Below are positions 1-7,682 of a stretch of DNA of 64,000 bases, in pieces. The stretch spans positions 151,987 to 215,986 of the forward strand of contig NZ_ACYY01000003.1 of the NCBI RefSeq assembly GCF_000176015.1, in the 5' to 3' direction. The translations under genes and the position numbers were made by a program. The stretch's first letter is position 1; each line of letters starts with the position of its first letter. The stretch comes from Rhodobacter ferrooxidans. GTDB taxonomy: Bacteria > Pseudomonadota > Alphaproteobacteria > Rhodobacterales > Rhodobacteraceae. The notes below the pieces were generated by a model. The model did no database searches and was not told the DNA's origin. It saw only the letters and a program-made list of their open reading frames with translations.

Positions 1-378
1 CTTCAGGTCGATCGTCTGGTCGATCTCGTCGGCAAAGCCGGTCACGGTATTCTTGTCCAGCCCGGTATAGGCAAGTTCCGCGCCATAGACGAGCGCATCG
101 CGCTGCACCAGGTAGCCCACGAAGGCCGAGGCTGCGTGACCGTCGTCCAGCTTGTTGGCGACGTCGGGATTGGTAAAGTCGATATCGCCCGACGAAACGC
201 CATAGCCCAGACCGGCGTAGAAGCCGGACCAGTCGGCGGTCGGCTGTTGCACGGTTTGCACATAGGCAAGCTGCGGTTCTTCGGCAACGACAACCGGCCC
301 GCCGGCCTGTGCGGCTGTGGTCAGGACAGAAGCCGCCACGACGGCGACTGCGAATCGGGAAGTCCGGGAAGTGTTCAT
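1..378 (-). CDS. outer-membrane beta-barrel protein, 3' end outside window
   Basis: The first 126 codons of a gene that runs off the left edge. The N-terminus is a classic signal peptide (MNTSRTSRF, a hydrophobic Ala/Val/Thr run, then AQA-GG). It is followed by DWSGFYAGLGYGVSSGDIDF, the aromatic- and glycine-rich opening strand of small porin-like or OmpA-type barrels, and further short alternating strands such as YGAELAYTGL. The product should be exported to the outer membrane. The start is the ATG complementary to 376-378, with GGAGAAAGAG just upstream. It stands alone, divergent from the amidohydrolase at 674. The barrel family is inferred from the strand pattern only; pore, adhesin or structural function cannot be decided from this part. 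Confidence 0.7.
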   Translation of the reverse strand, partial: MNTSRTSRFAVAVVAASVLTTAAQAGGPVVVAEEPQLAYVQTVQQPTADWSGFYAGLGYGVSSGDIDFTNPDVANKLDDGHAASAFVGYLVQRDALVYGAELAYTGLDKNTVTGFADEIDQTIDLK

Positions 379-673
379 CACTCTTTCTCCAATGGATGCG
401 GAAACCTTCAGTGCGGGATGGCACATTCTGTTTGGTCCGTTGCGCCTGTCTAAGGTATTGTTTCTAAAGGGTGCTGATACAGATCAGTTTGCATGACCGG
501 ATTTGGCGCCCCCCCGGCCTACCGGCGATTCCTTGCCTGTCCGGTCAGGTCTTGCACGGATGTCGGTGGTATTGGCACCTTTGGGGCGCAGGATCGGCGA
601 TTGCGGCCCGGGCGGATTTGCGGTCTGATGCAGGGCCGAACACCCTCGCCGCCCTGCAAAAAAGGAATCTTTC

Positions 674-1837
674 ATGCCCGTTCTGAACCGGATCGCCGAC
701 TATGCCGCGGAAATGCAGGGCTGGCGGCGGCATCTGCACCAGCATCCCGAGTTGGAGTTCCAGTGCCAGCAGACCGCCGCCTTCATCGCTGACCGGCTGC
801 GCGAGTTCGGGGTGGATGAAATTCACGAAGGCATCGCCACCTCGGGGCTGGTGGCGATCATCAAGGGGCAGGGCGACGGCCCGACCATCGGGTTGCGCGC
901 CGACATGGATGCCTTGCCGATCATCGAGGCCACCGGCGCGCCCTATGCCTCGACCGTGCCGGGCAAGATGCACGCCTGCGGCCATGACGGCCATGTGACC
1001 ATGCTGCTGGGGGCGGCGAAATACCTGTGCGAAACCCGGCGCTTCGCAGGCCGGGTGGCGCTGCTGTTCCAGCCGGCCGAGGAAGACGGCGGTGGCGGCA
1101 ACGTCATGGTGCAGGAAGGTGTGATGGACCGCTTCGGCATCGCGCAGGTTTTTGGCATCCACAACGCCCCGAACGTGCCGTTCGGGCATTTCCAGACCAC
1201 GCCCGGCGCGCTGATGGCCTCGGTCGATACCGCCTATGTGCATGTCACCGGCAAGGGCGGCCATGGCGCGACGCCGCATGAATGTGTCGATCCGGTGGTG
1301 GCGGTGGTGGGCATGGTGGCGGCGATCCAGACCATCATCCCGCGCAACGTCTATGCGCTGGATGAGGTGGTGATCTCGGTCACGCAAATCCACGCCGGCA
1401 CCGCTTCCAACATCATCCCCGAAACCGCCTGGTTCTGCGCCACCATCCGCTGTTTCAGCCCCGAGGTGCGGGCGCTGCTGAAGAAACGCTTCCACGAGAT
1501 CGTGGCGGGCCATGCGACGGCCTATGGCGTCGAGGCGCGGGTGGAGTATGACTGGGGCTATCCGGCCACCGTCAACCACCCCGAGCAGGCGAACTTCGCC
1601 GCCGAGGTGGCGCGCGAGGTGTCGGGCGATGCGGCGGTCAACGCGGCTTCGGTGCGCGAGATGGGCTCCGAGGATTTCTCCTATATGCTGGAGGCGCGGC
1701 CGGGTGCCTATCTGTTCCTGGGCACCGGGCCGGGGGCAGGGCTGCACCATCCGGCCTATGATTTCAACGACGAGGCCGCCCCGATCGGCGCCAGTTTCTT
1801 TGCCCGGCTGGTCGAACGCGCCCAGCCGATGCCTTGA
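674..1837 (+). CDS. M20 family amidohydrolase (hippurate hydrolase-like)
   Basis: Cytosolic metal-dependent amidohydrolase of 387 residues, the normal length for the M20D (HipO/AbgB/IAA-amino-acid hydrolase) group, which splits N-acyl amino acids. Visible family marks are the N-terminal WRRHLHQHPEL, the metal-ligand segment HACGHDGH near residue 98, FQPAEED near 134, the lid-domain GKGGHGA, and the C-terminal LHHPAYDFND that supplies the last metal ligand. The ATG at 674 follows AAAGGAATC. It is a clear paralogue of the gene at 24782. The small exported DUF6636 gene starts 16 bp after it, so the two may be co-transcribed. The substrate is not determinable; automated labels such as amidohydrolase or hippurate hydrolase would be equivalent. 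Confidence 0.9.
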   Translation: MPVLNRIADYAAEMQGWRRHLHQHPELEFQCQQTAAFIADRLREFGVDEIHEGIATSGLVAIIKGQGDGPTIGLRADMDALPIIEATGAPYASTVPGKMHACGHDGHVTMLLGAAKYLCETRRFAGRVALLFQPAEEDGGGGNVMVQEGVMDRFGIAQVFGIHNAPNVPFGHFQTTPGALMASVDTAYVHVTGKGGHGATPHECVDPVVAVVGMVAAIQTIIPRNVYALDEVVISVTQIHAGTASNIIPETAWFCATIRCFSPEVRALLKKRFHEIVAGHATAYGVEARVEYDWGYPATVNHPEQANFAAEVAREVSGDAAVNAASVREMGSEDFSYMLEARPGAYLFLGTGPGAGLHHPAYDFNDEAAPIGASFFARLVERAQPMP

Positions 1838-1852
1838 GCGAAAGGAACCGCC

Positions 1853-2263
1853 ATGGACCTGCGTCTTGCCGTTGTCTTGCTGCTGACCGCCAGCCCGGCG
1901 CTGGCCGACGAGTTTCTGGCGTTCCGTGCGCCTTCGGGCAACATCCACTGCATGATCGCAACGGGTGATGATTATGCGCAAGCCCGCTGCGACATGGTTG
2001 AATTGACGCCCAGCTTCACCAAGCCCCCGGCGGGGTGCGATCTGGACTGGGGCAGCGCCTTCAGCGTCGGGTTGAACGACAGCCAGGGCCAGTTGGCCTG
2101 CGTTGGCGACACCGTGATGATGCCCGACGCGGCGGTGCTGGGTTATGGCAACACGCTCACATCGGGCGGTTTCAGCTGCACCTCGGACCAGACCGGCATG
2201 ACCTGCACCAACCCGGCAGGTCACGGCTTCAGCCTGTCAAAGGCCCGCCAACGGCTGTTCTGA
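1853..2263 (+). CDS. small exported DUF6636-type protein
   Basis: A 136-residue protein with a clean signal peptide (MDLRLAVVLLLTASPALA, cleavage before DEF). The mature part begins FLAFRAPSGNIHC and holds about six cysteines (IHC, ARC, AGC, LAC, FSC, MTC), ending with CTNPAGHGFSLSKARQ. That pattern matches proteins annotated as DUF6636, typically small periplasmic or secreted domains with disulfides and no known activity. The start is the ATG after a GAAAGGAACCGCC ribosome site. It lies directly behind the M20 gene, and the next gene converges from the other strand only 5 bp away. The family name is from memory; function unknown. Confidence 0.7.
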   Translation: MDLRLAVVLLLTASPALADEFLAFRAPSGNIHCMIATGDDYAQARCDMVELTPSFTKPPAGCDLDWGSAFSVGLNDSQGQLACVGDTVMMPDAAVLGYGNTLTSGGFSCTSDQTGMTCTNPAGHGFSLSKARQRLF

Positions 2264-2268
2264 GCCGG

Positions 2269-2589
2269 TCAGTTGGAATAGCAGCGCGAGCGTTTGCCAA
2301 AGCCGGCGGGCGAGCAGATGTAGCTGCCACGCCCCAATTGCCGGGCCAGACGCGGGCGCTGTGCCGGGGCGGTGTTGGCCCTGCGCACCAGCTTGGCGCG
2401 CGGGTTGTGCGACATCCAGTTGAAGCCGTTGATGCGCACCGCGGCTGGCGTCACCAGCGATGGCGCCATCAGCGGGGCGTGGAAGCTGATGCTTTGCGCC
2501 AAGGCCCTGTCCGGGGCAGCAAGCCCCAGCGTCGCGGCAGCGGCGAGCGCAAAGGTCAGACGGGCGATCAAGCCACGGGTATGAGCCAA
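2269..2589 (-). CDS. small exported basic protein, unknown function
   Basis: A 106-residue reading frame starting MAHTRGLIARLTFALAAAATLG with a cleavable signal peptide ending DRALA-Q. The mature part is short, basic and proline-containing and finishes with ICSPAGFGKRSRCYSN, a C-terminal pair of cysteines that probably forms a disulfide. The ATG complementary to 2587-2589 follows GAAGGAGAACTGACTTGGCTC, so the ribosome site is rather distant but present. It converges on the DUF6636 gene. I do not recognise a named family. The export signal and codon use make a real gene likely. Confidence 0.6.
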   Translation of the reverse strand: MAHTRGLIARLTFALAAAATLGLAAPDRALAQSISFHAPLMAPSLVTPAAVRINGFNWMSHNPRAKLVRRANTAPAQRPRLARQLGRGSYICSPAGFGKRSRCYSN

Positions 2590-2804
2590 GTCAGTTCTCC
2601 TTCACTGTGCGAACGTCGTGCCGCAACGACAGGAATTCCCGGCTGCACGCTGCAACCCTTCGGACCCCTTGTTGCGCAGATTGGCGCGAACGTTTCACCG
2701 AACAGTTAAGAAGAACATTCTGACGCGAGTTTGGCCCGAATAGGGCGATAATGCGGTAGCGCCGTCAGCGCAAACAATATTTTGAAGTCAAACCCACTTG
2801 ATCA

Positions 2805-2834
2805 ACAACCTGTGGATAATTTTCCACAGGTTGT
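2805..2834. promoter_or_regulatory. 12-bp perfect inverted repeat containing two abutting DnaA-box-like 9-mers
   Basis: The arms ACAACCTGTGGA (2805-2816) and TCCACAGGTTGT (2823-2834) are perfectly complementary, with a 6-base AT spacer. Within it TGTGGATAA (2811-2819) is the exact complement of the consensus DnaA box TTATCCACA, and TTTTCCACA (2820-2828) directly next to it differs from the box by one base. No T-run follows on the plus strand, so a simple terminator is not favoured. It may be a DnaA-binding site or another protein operator; that it is bound by DnaA is inference. Confidence 0.55.
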
Positions 2835-2860
2835 CGTCGTTTGGCAGCAAAGAATCGCCT

Positions 2861-2897
2861 CTGACCCGGCGATCTCGGCAAGAAACCGCCGGGTCAG
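2861..2897 (-). terminator. hairpin at the end of the polysaccharide operon (possible terminator)
   Basis: CTGACCCGGCG at 2861-2871 pairs exactly with CGCCGGGTCAG at 2887-2897 around a 15-base loop. It sits 10 bases beyond the stop codon of the leftward GH26-like gene, the expected place for a transcript-ending hairpin. Read on the minus strand it is not followed by a real T-run, so it could instead act as a 3'-end stabilising stem or a weak or Rho-assisted terminator. Confidence 0.4.
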
Positions 2898-2907
2898 GGC
2901 CGACACG

Positions 2908-3825
2908 TCATTCGGTCACACGCTCGGCCAGGCGCCAGTCGGGCAGACCCATGTTGTCGGGCCAGGGATAGACTTCACGCTGATCGAAATAGACCACACC
3001 CACCAGACGCGGGTATTCGGGGCGATCCTTGCGGACCTCCTGTTCCCAGGCATCGACATAGGCGGCGCTGCCCGAATAGCCCAGTTCGGCCACCACGACC
3101 GGCTTGCCAAAGCTGGCGGCCCGTTCGTAGCGCGGGCCAAGGATGTCGGTAAAGCTGCGGTCGGCGCCGGTCTGCAACTGGTCCATGGCCTGCAAACCGA
3201 ACACCGAGACCCCGACCAGATCGACGAATTCATCGCCCGGATAATAGGCCTCCATGCCCTCGTCGCCCAGCGGCGACCACATCACGTTGATGCCGGGTGC
3301 CTTTTCACGGCAAAGGGTGATCACATGCCGGTAGGCGGCGATGTAATCCTCGGGCTTCCAGCCGGACCAGATGAACTGGCCGTTGTCGTCGTCCATCTCA
3401 TGGCCCCAGCGCAGCGTCACCGGGCTTTTCAGCGTGCCCAGCATTTCGCAGATCGCCGTGACGTTGGGATCAAACAGCCCGTCGGCAATGCCCTTGCGCA
3501 GGAATTCGGGCGTGTTGCGCTCGTCGCGGGTCCAGGTCCAGGGTTCCAGCGTCACCAGAAGCGCGCGCTTGCGGGCCAGGGCATAGGTATCGGCCTCTTG
3601 CAGCGAGGGCAGGAACACGTCCTGCCAGGGCAGGAACAGATGCTCGATCGCCAATGCCGGGTCGTCGATATAGTCGCCACCCGGGTCATAGGCGCCGTAA
3701 GGCATCGGACCGGGCGGTGCTGCCTGCGCGGCGGGAACCACGGTCGTCATCAGCAGAACCGCAGCCACCCCAACCGCACGACGCAGCGTGATACCGTTTG
3801 TCGTTTCAGCGAGTTTTCGTGACAT
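2908..3825 (-). CDS. exported GH26-like glycoside hydrolase
   Basis: A 305-residue exported protein with N-terminal signal sequence (hydrophobic AVGVAAVLLMTTVV, then AQA) and a TIM-barrel glycosidase body. RWGHEMDDD near residues 139-146 puts a glutamate (E143) where clan GH-A/GH26 enzymes carry the acid/base, followed by the typical FIWSGWKPEDYIAAYRHV. VVAELGYSG near 244-252 puts E247 where the nucleophile sits. GH26 enzymes cut beta-mannan, beta-1,3-xylan or mixed-linkage beta-glucan. The start chosen is the ATG complementary to 3823-3825, preceded by AAGGAGACGGATC; an upstream in-frame start would add six residues. Last gene of the polysaccharide operon, 30 bp after the synthase, so it probably trims or releases the polymer. 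The exact substrate is unknown. Confidence 0.75.
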   Translation of the reverse strand: MSRKLAETTNGITLRRAVGVAAVLLMTTVVPAAQAAPPGPMPYGAYDPGGDYIDDPALAIEHLFLPWQDVFLPSLQEADTYALARKRALLVTLEPWTWTRDERNTPEFLRKGIADGLFDPNVTAICEMLGTLKSPVTLRWGHEMDDDNGQFIWSGWKPEDYIAAYRHVITLCREKAPGINVMWSPLGDEGMEAYYPGDEFVDLVGVSVFGLQAMDQLQTGADRSFTDILGPRYERAASFGKPVVVAELGYSGSAAYVDAWEQEVRKDRPEYPRLVGVVYFDQREVYPWPDNMGLPDWRLAERVTE

Positions 3826-3855
3826 GATCCGTCTCCTTCTCAAGCTATGTTGTCG

Positions 3856-5664
3856 TCATCTTGTCCATCCCGGCTCGAACCGGAAATGGATCGTTGGTTT
3901 GGTGTCGCTGCCCGCACCCGACACTGAAAACTCGGCCCGGGTCACCCGGATCGGTGAAAGCCCGAACGTCAGGGCATGCAGGCTTTCGATGCCACGCCAC
4001 ACAAAGCCGGTCCCAAGCAAGACCAGCACCAGCGCCACGGCGGCGAACTGCCCCAAGGTGTTCAACACGTTGCCGTGCCAGGCGATGCCGTTTTCAGCGA
4101 TGTGGCGCAGCACGGTCATGATCACGGTCACGCCGTAAAGCAGGCCGTTGAGCAGCGTCAGCAGATAGAACCCCTGGGCGTTCTGGTTGTTGCCAAACAA
4201 CAGCACCGGCACGATGCACCCCAGCGCCAGCGCGGTATAGACCATGATCACCTTCATCGGCAGCCGAGCCCTGGCGGCCTCGCCCTTCGGGGTGATGCGG
4301 AAATCGACGAATTGCCCGGTCAGCGCGTCGCGCAGCGCCATCACGCTGCCCCACAGCACCCAAGGCCATTGCAGCAGCACGAACAGCACCTTTTCCCAAC
4401 TGATCACCTTGGCATCGGCCGGGCGGAACAACCCGTCCCGCCGGATCGAGGTCGCGATGACCAGCATCACCAGAACCGTCGGCACGGCATGTTGCAGATA
4501 GTCGGGGTAAGTGACCGCCGCATAGCGGATATCGAACACCACGGCGGTGATCGGCACCAGATACATCGCGGTCAGGGTCAGGGCCAGCAGCGGATACAGC
4601 ATCTGGCAGAACAGGAACTGCGCCCGCAGCCGCGGCGTCAGATGCCCCAGATAGCGCGGTGTGTGTTGCAACAGCAGCGTCACCAGGCTGCGCGACCACT
4701 GGAACTCCTGGGTGATCATGTCCGCCACCGAGGCCGGACCGTCGCCAATTGCAATCGCATCCACCGCATGGACGCCGCGCCAGCCACCGGCGTTCAGGAT
4801 CATCGTGGTCGAGTGATCCTCGGCCAGATCCGGCCCCAGCCCGCCAACCGCCTTCAGCGCCTTGGTGCGCACCGCGTAATGCGAGCCGATGCACATCGGC
4901 GCGAACCCGTCGCTGTAGCCGGCCTGCAAGGCCCCATGGAACGCCGCCTCGGTGTCCAGCCGGGTGCGGGCGGCCCAATTGGTGCCGGCGTTCGACGAAC
5001 AGATCGACGGCGCGCTGACATAGCCCACGCCCGGGTCGGCAAACGGCCGCAGCATCTCGCGCAGGTAGCCGGGTTGCGGCACATGGTCGGCATCCAGCTG
5101 GCTGACGATATCGTAATTGGCATAGCCCCACTGGTCGTAGAAGAACGCAAGATTGCCTTCCTTGCAGCGGGTGCGGCGCGGCCAGGTCGGGCGGTGATAG
5201 GCCGAACGGCCCTTGCGGCTGGAGATCAGCACGCCATGCTTGCGACACCAGATGATCGTCTCGGGTTGTGGAGATTCGTCGGCCAGCCAGGTGTCATGCG
5301 GATAGTCTTGCGCCAGCATCGCCTCCAGCGTGCGCTGCACGATGGCGAAAGGCTCGGACGGCGTCTTGGTCACGATCATCGCCACCCGGTATTTCCCCGG
5401 GTAGGGGGCGGGTGCCGAGGACCGGCTGGCACGCATCAGGAAGAACAGGAAATAGACCTGCAACAGATAGGTCCAGACCAGCAGGGCGGTGATCAGCCCA
5501 TAGCGGCCCCAGCCCAGCACATGGTCGGGACGCAGCCACCATTGCCAGAAATACACAGATGCCGTCAGCCACAGCACGACCCCAAGGCCGTACTTCACCC
5601 GGATGCGCCCCCACAGGATCGGGCTTAGAAACGCGGCGTTCCCTGTTTCATGCGCCCTGATCAT
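3856..5664 (-). CDS. membrane family-2 glycosyltransferase, cellulose-synthase-like
   Basis: A processive-type GT2 of 602 residues. Two N-terminal membrane helices (about residues 24-42 and 55-77) precede the cytosolic GT-A domain, with SQLDADH (D191-D193, metal/UDP binding), AEDHS (catalytic-base region, D283) and QEFQW (319-323) in place of the QxxRW product-site motif. Four or five more membrane spans follow, with an amphipathic ITPKGEAARARLP segment between them. BcsA-like enzymes polymerise a nucleotide sugar and extrude the chain. Start: ATG complementary to 5662-5664 with GGAAGTGGCGA upstream; this overlaps the galE end by 17 bp, indicating translational coupling. The open frame extends to 5742, but without a ribosome site. 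No PilZ domain is visible, so c-di-GMP control is not indicated. The polymer is unknown. Confidence 0.82.
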   Translation of the reverse strand: MIRAHETGNAAFLSPILWGRIRVKYGLGVVLWLTASVYFWQWWLRPDHVLGWGRYGLITALLVWTYLLQVYFLFFLMRASRSSAPAPYPGKYRVAMIVTKTPSEPFAIVQRTLEAMLAQDYPHDTWLADESPQPETIIWCRKHGVLISSRKGRSAYHRPTWPRRTRCKEGNLAFFYDQWGYANYDIVSQLDADHVPQPGYLREMLRPFADPGVGYVSAPSICSSNAGTNWAARTRLDTEAAFHGALQAGYSDGFAPMCIGSHYAVRTKALKAVGGLGPDLAEDHSTTMILNAGGWRGVHAVDAIAIGDGPASVADMITQEFQWSRSLVTLLLQHTPRYLGHLTPRLRAQFLFCQMLYPLLALTLTAMYLVPITAVVFDIRYAAVTYPDYLQHAVPTVLVMLVIATSIRRDGLFRPADAKVISWEKVLFVLLQWPWVLWGSVMALRDALTGQFVDFRITPKGEAARARLPMKVIMVYTALALGCIVPVLLFGNNQNAQGFYLLTLLNGLLYGVTVIMTVLRHIAENGIAWHGNVLNTLGQFAAVALVLVLLGTGFVWRGIESLHALTFGLSPIRVTRAEFSVSGAGSDTKPTIHFRFEPGWTR

Positions 5665-6649
5665 TCGCCACTTCCAATCCGAATGATGGTGCAGCGTGCC
5701 GCACCATACTAGTGATATCGGAGTGATCAGGACGAAAATCAAGCACTTGCGCAGCTTTTCCGGGGTCGGCCAGCAAAATCGGCGGGTCGCCCGGACGGCG
5801 CGGCAGATCCTGCACCGGCACGCGCCTGCCGGTCACATTTTCGACCGCCGCCACGATCTGACGCACCGAGGTGCCTTGCCCGGTGCCCAGGTTCAGCGCC
5901 ACGCTGCCCCGGCCCGCCAGCAGGTGCCGCAGCGCCAGCACATGCGCCCGCGCCAGATCGCTGACGTGGATATAGTCGCGCACGCAAGTGCCGTCGGGCG
6001 TCGGGTAATCGGTGCCGAAAATCCCCAGCGCACCGCGCCTGCCCGCCGCCGCCAGCAGCGCCAGCGGGATCAGATGGGTCTCGGGGTCGTGGCGTTCGGT
6101 CAACTCGCCGTCCGGGTCGGCACCTGCGGCGTTGAAATAGCGCAGCGCCACATGGGTCAGGTCGGAAGCCGCGCCGATGTCGCGCAGCATATGCTCGCAG
6201 ATCAGCTTGGTCTGGCCATAGGGGTTGATCGGCTGCTGCGGCGTGGCTTCGGTGATCGGCATCACCGCGGGCTGGCCGTAGGTGGCGCAACTGGAGGACA
6301 GCACGACCCGGTTGACCCCGGCGCCACGGCATCCCGCCAGCAGGCCCAACATGCCGCCCACGTTGTTGTCGTAATAAAGCTGCGGCTTCTGCATCGATTC
6401 GCCGACATAGGCGAAGGCGGCGAAATGCATCACCGCCACCGCGCCATGATCGCGCAGCGCCTGCTGCACCGCCATGCCGTCACGCACGTCGCCATGCACG
6501 AAAGGCCCAAAGCGCACCGCATCGCGGTGGCCGTTGCACAGATTGTCAAACGCCACAGGCGTAAAGCCCGCCCGGCGCAAGGCCTTGCAGGCGTGCGAGC
6601 CGATGTAGCCCGCGCCGCCGGTGACCAGAACCGTCAGATCGCCGGTCAC
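5648..6649 (-). CDS. galE: UDP-glucose 4-epimerase
   Basis: An extended SDR sugar epimerase of 333 residues, the normal GalE length. The N-terminal VLVTGGAGYIGSHACKAL binds NAD, and SSSCATYGQPAVMPITE plus INPYGQTKLICEHML supply the catalytic Ser/Thr and YxxxK; ALRYFNAAGADPDGELTE is a GalE signature, as is TPDGTCVRDYIHVSDLA. It interconverts UDP-glucose and UDP-galactose (or the N-acetyl forms) in the cytosol. The start is a GTG (complement of 6647-6649) one base after the stop of the decarboxylase gene, and its 3' end overlaps the GT2 start. It probably feeds UDP-galactose to the synthase; a UDP-Glc/GalNAc specificity cannot be excluded. Confidence 0.92.
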   Translation of the reverse strand: MTGDLTVLVTGGAGYIGSHACKALRRAGFTPVAFDNLCNGHRDAVRFGPFVHGDVRDGMAVQQALRDHGAVAVMHFAAFAYVGESMQKPQLYYDNNVGGMLGLLAGCRGAGVNRVVLSSSCATYGQPAVMPITEATPQQPINPYGQTKLICEHMLRDIGAASDLTHVALRYFNAAGADPDGELTERHDPETHLIPLALLAAAGRRGALGIFGTDYPTPDGTCVRDYIHVSDLARAHVLALRHLLAGRGSVALNLGTGQGTSVRQIVAAVENVTGRRVPVQDLPRRPGDPPILLADPGKAAQVLDFRPDHSDITSMVRHAAPSFGLEVANDQGA

Positions 6650-6650
6650 C

Positions 6651-7682
6651 CTACACCAGCTCTTTCCGGCTCCGCTTTTGGGCCAGTTCGGCGGCGAAAT
6701 GCGCGATGGTGCGCGTCAGCCCCTCTTCCAGCGGCACGGTCGGGCTCCAGCCCAGCAGGGTCTGCGCCAGCCGGATATCGGGCTTGCGTTGCCGGGGGTC
6801 ATCCACCGGCAGCGGCCGTGTCACCAGCCGCGATTTCGATCCGGTCTGCGCCAGCACCATGTCGGCCAGCTCGCGCATGGTGAACTCGCCGGGGTTGCCA
6901 AGGTTGACCGCCTGGGTGCAATCGGACGCCATCAGCCGCATCAGCCCATCGACCAGATCATCGACATAGGCGAAAGACCGGGTCTGCAGGCCGTCGCCAT
7001 AGATGGTGATGTCGTCGCCGGTCAGCGCCTGCACCACGAAATTCGACACCACCCGGCCATCCTGCGGGTTCATCCGCGGCCCGTAAGTGTTGAAGATCCG
7101 TGCCACGCGGGTTTCCACGCCCTGATGCGCGCCATATTCCCAGAACAGCGTCTCGGCCGCACGCTTGCCCTCGTCATAGCAGGCACGGGGGCCCATGGTG
7201 TTGACCGCACCCCGATACTTCTCGGACTGCGGCGACACTTCGGGGTCGCCATACACCTCGGAGGTCGAGGATTGCAGGATGCGCGCCCGCTTCTGCCGCG
7301 CCAGTTCCAGAAGGTTGTAAGACCCCTCGATGCAGGTGCGGAAGGTGTGGATCGGCAGCTTCTGATACAGCGGTGGCGAGGCGGCGCAGGCCATGTTGTA
7401 AATCTGGTCCAGCGGCCCGTCGATCGGCAGCGGATCAATGATGTCCCAGCGGATGAAGCTGAAGCGCGGGTTGGCGAACAGATGCGCCACATTGCTTTCG
7501 CGCCCCGTCTCCAGGTTATCGACGCAGATCACATGATTGCCCGCGCCGATCAGCGCGTCGCACAGGTGCGAGCCGACAAAGCCCGCGCCACCGGCAACGA
7601 GTATGGTCTTCTGGCGCGCCGAATAGGTGGCAGCGCCGTGGTCGTCCGGGCCGATCTCGGCTGGGAATTTGTTTCCGTCCAC
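6651..7682 (-). CDS. uxs: UDP-glucuronate decarboxylase (UDP-xylose synthase)
   Basis: An extended SDR of 343 residues. AGGAGFVGSHLCDAL is the NAD-binding loop; YNMACAASPPLYQ followed by PIHTFRTC is characteristic of UXS decarboxylases, as are SSTSEVYGDPEVSPQ, YDEGKRAAETL (the YxxxK) and ARIFNTYGPRM. The enzyme oxidises UDP-glucuronate at C4, decarboxylates and re-reduces it to UDP-xylose. dTDP-glucose dehydratase is the main alternative, but the ASPP loop argues for UXS. The start is a GTG (complement of 7680-7682) with AAAGGGGACAGGAAA before it. First gene of the operon UXS-galE-GT2-GH26, about 135 bp downstream of a good promoter at 7823-7851. UDP-glucuronate must come from a UDP-glucose dehydrogenase not seen in this window. 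Confidence 0.88.
   Translation of the reverse strand: MDGNKFPAEIGPDDHGAATYSARQKTILVAGGAGFVGSHLCDALIGAGNHVICVDNLETGRESNVAHLFANPRFSFIRWDIIDPLPIDGPLDQIYNMACAASPPLYQKLPIHTFRTCIEGSYNLLELARQKRARILQSSTSEVYGDPEVSPQSEKYRGAVNTMGPRACYDEGKRAAETLFWEYGAHQGVETRVARIFNTYGPRMNPQDGRVVSNFVVQALTGDDITIYGDGLQTRSFAYVDDLVDGLMRLMASDCTQAVNLGNPGEFTMRELADMVLAQTGSKSRLVTRPLPVDDPRQRKPDIRLAQTLLGWSPTVPLEEGLTRTIAHFAAELAQKRSRKELV

Larger units (their letters stand above)
2590..2907. other. intergenic region between divergent-tail genes, with palindrome
   Basis: About 318 bases without a credible gene. It must hold the promoter of the small exported gene at 2589 and the 3' flank of the leftward polysaccharide operon. The middle (about 2740-2830) is AT-richer than the surroundings. 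Two inverted repeats stand out: a 12-bp perfect one at 2805-2834, made of DnaA-box-like 9-mers, and an 11-bp one at 2861-2897 next to the end of the GH26-like gene. Both are listed separately. Confidence 0.6.

Noticed and set aside
2805..2834. Replication origin (oriC) at the DnaA-box palindrome
   Set aside because: Only two boxes, no further box cluster or DNA-unwinding AT repeat, and none of the usual origin neighbours (dnaA, hemE, parAB, rpmH).
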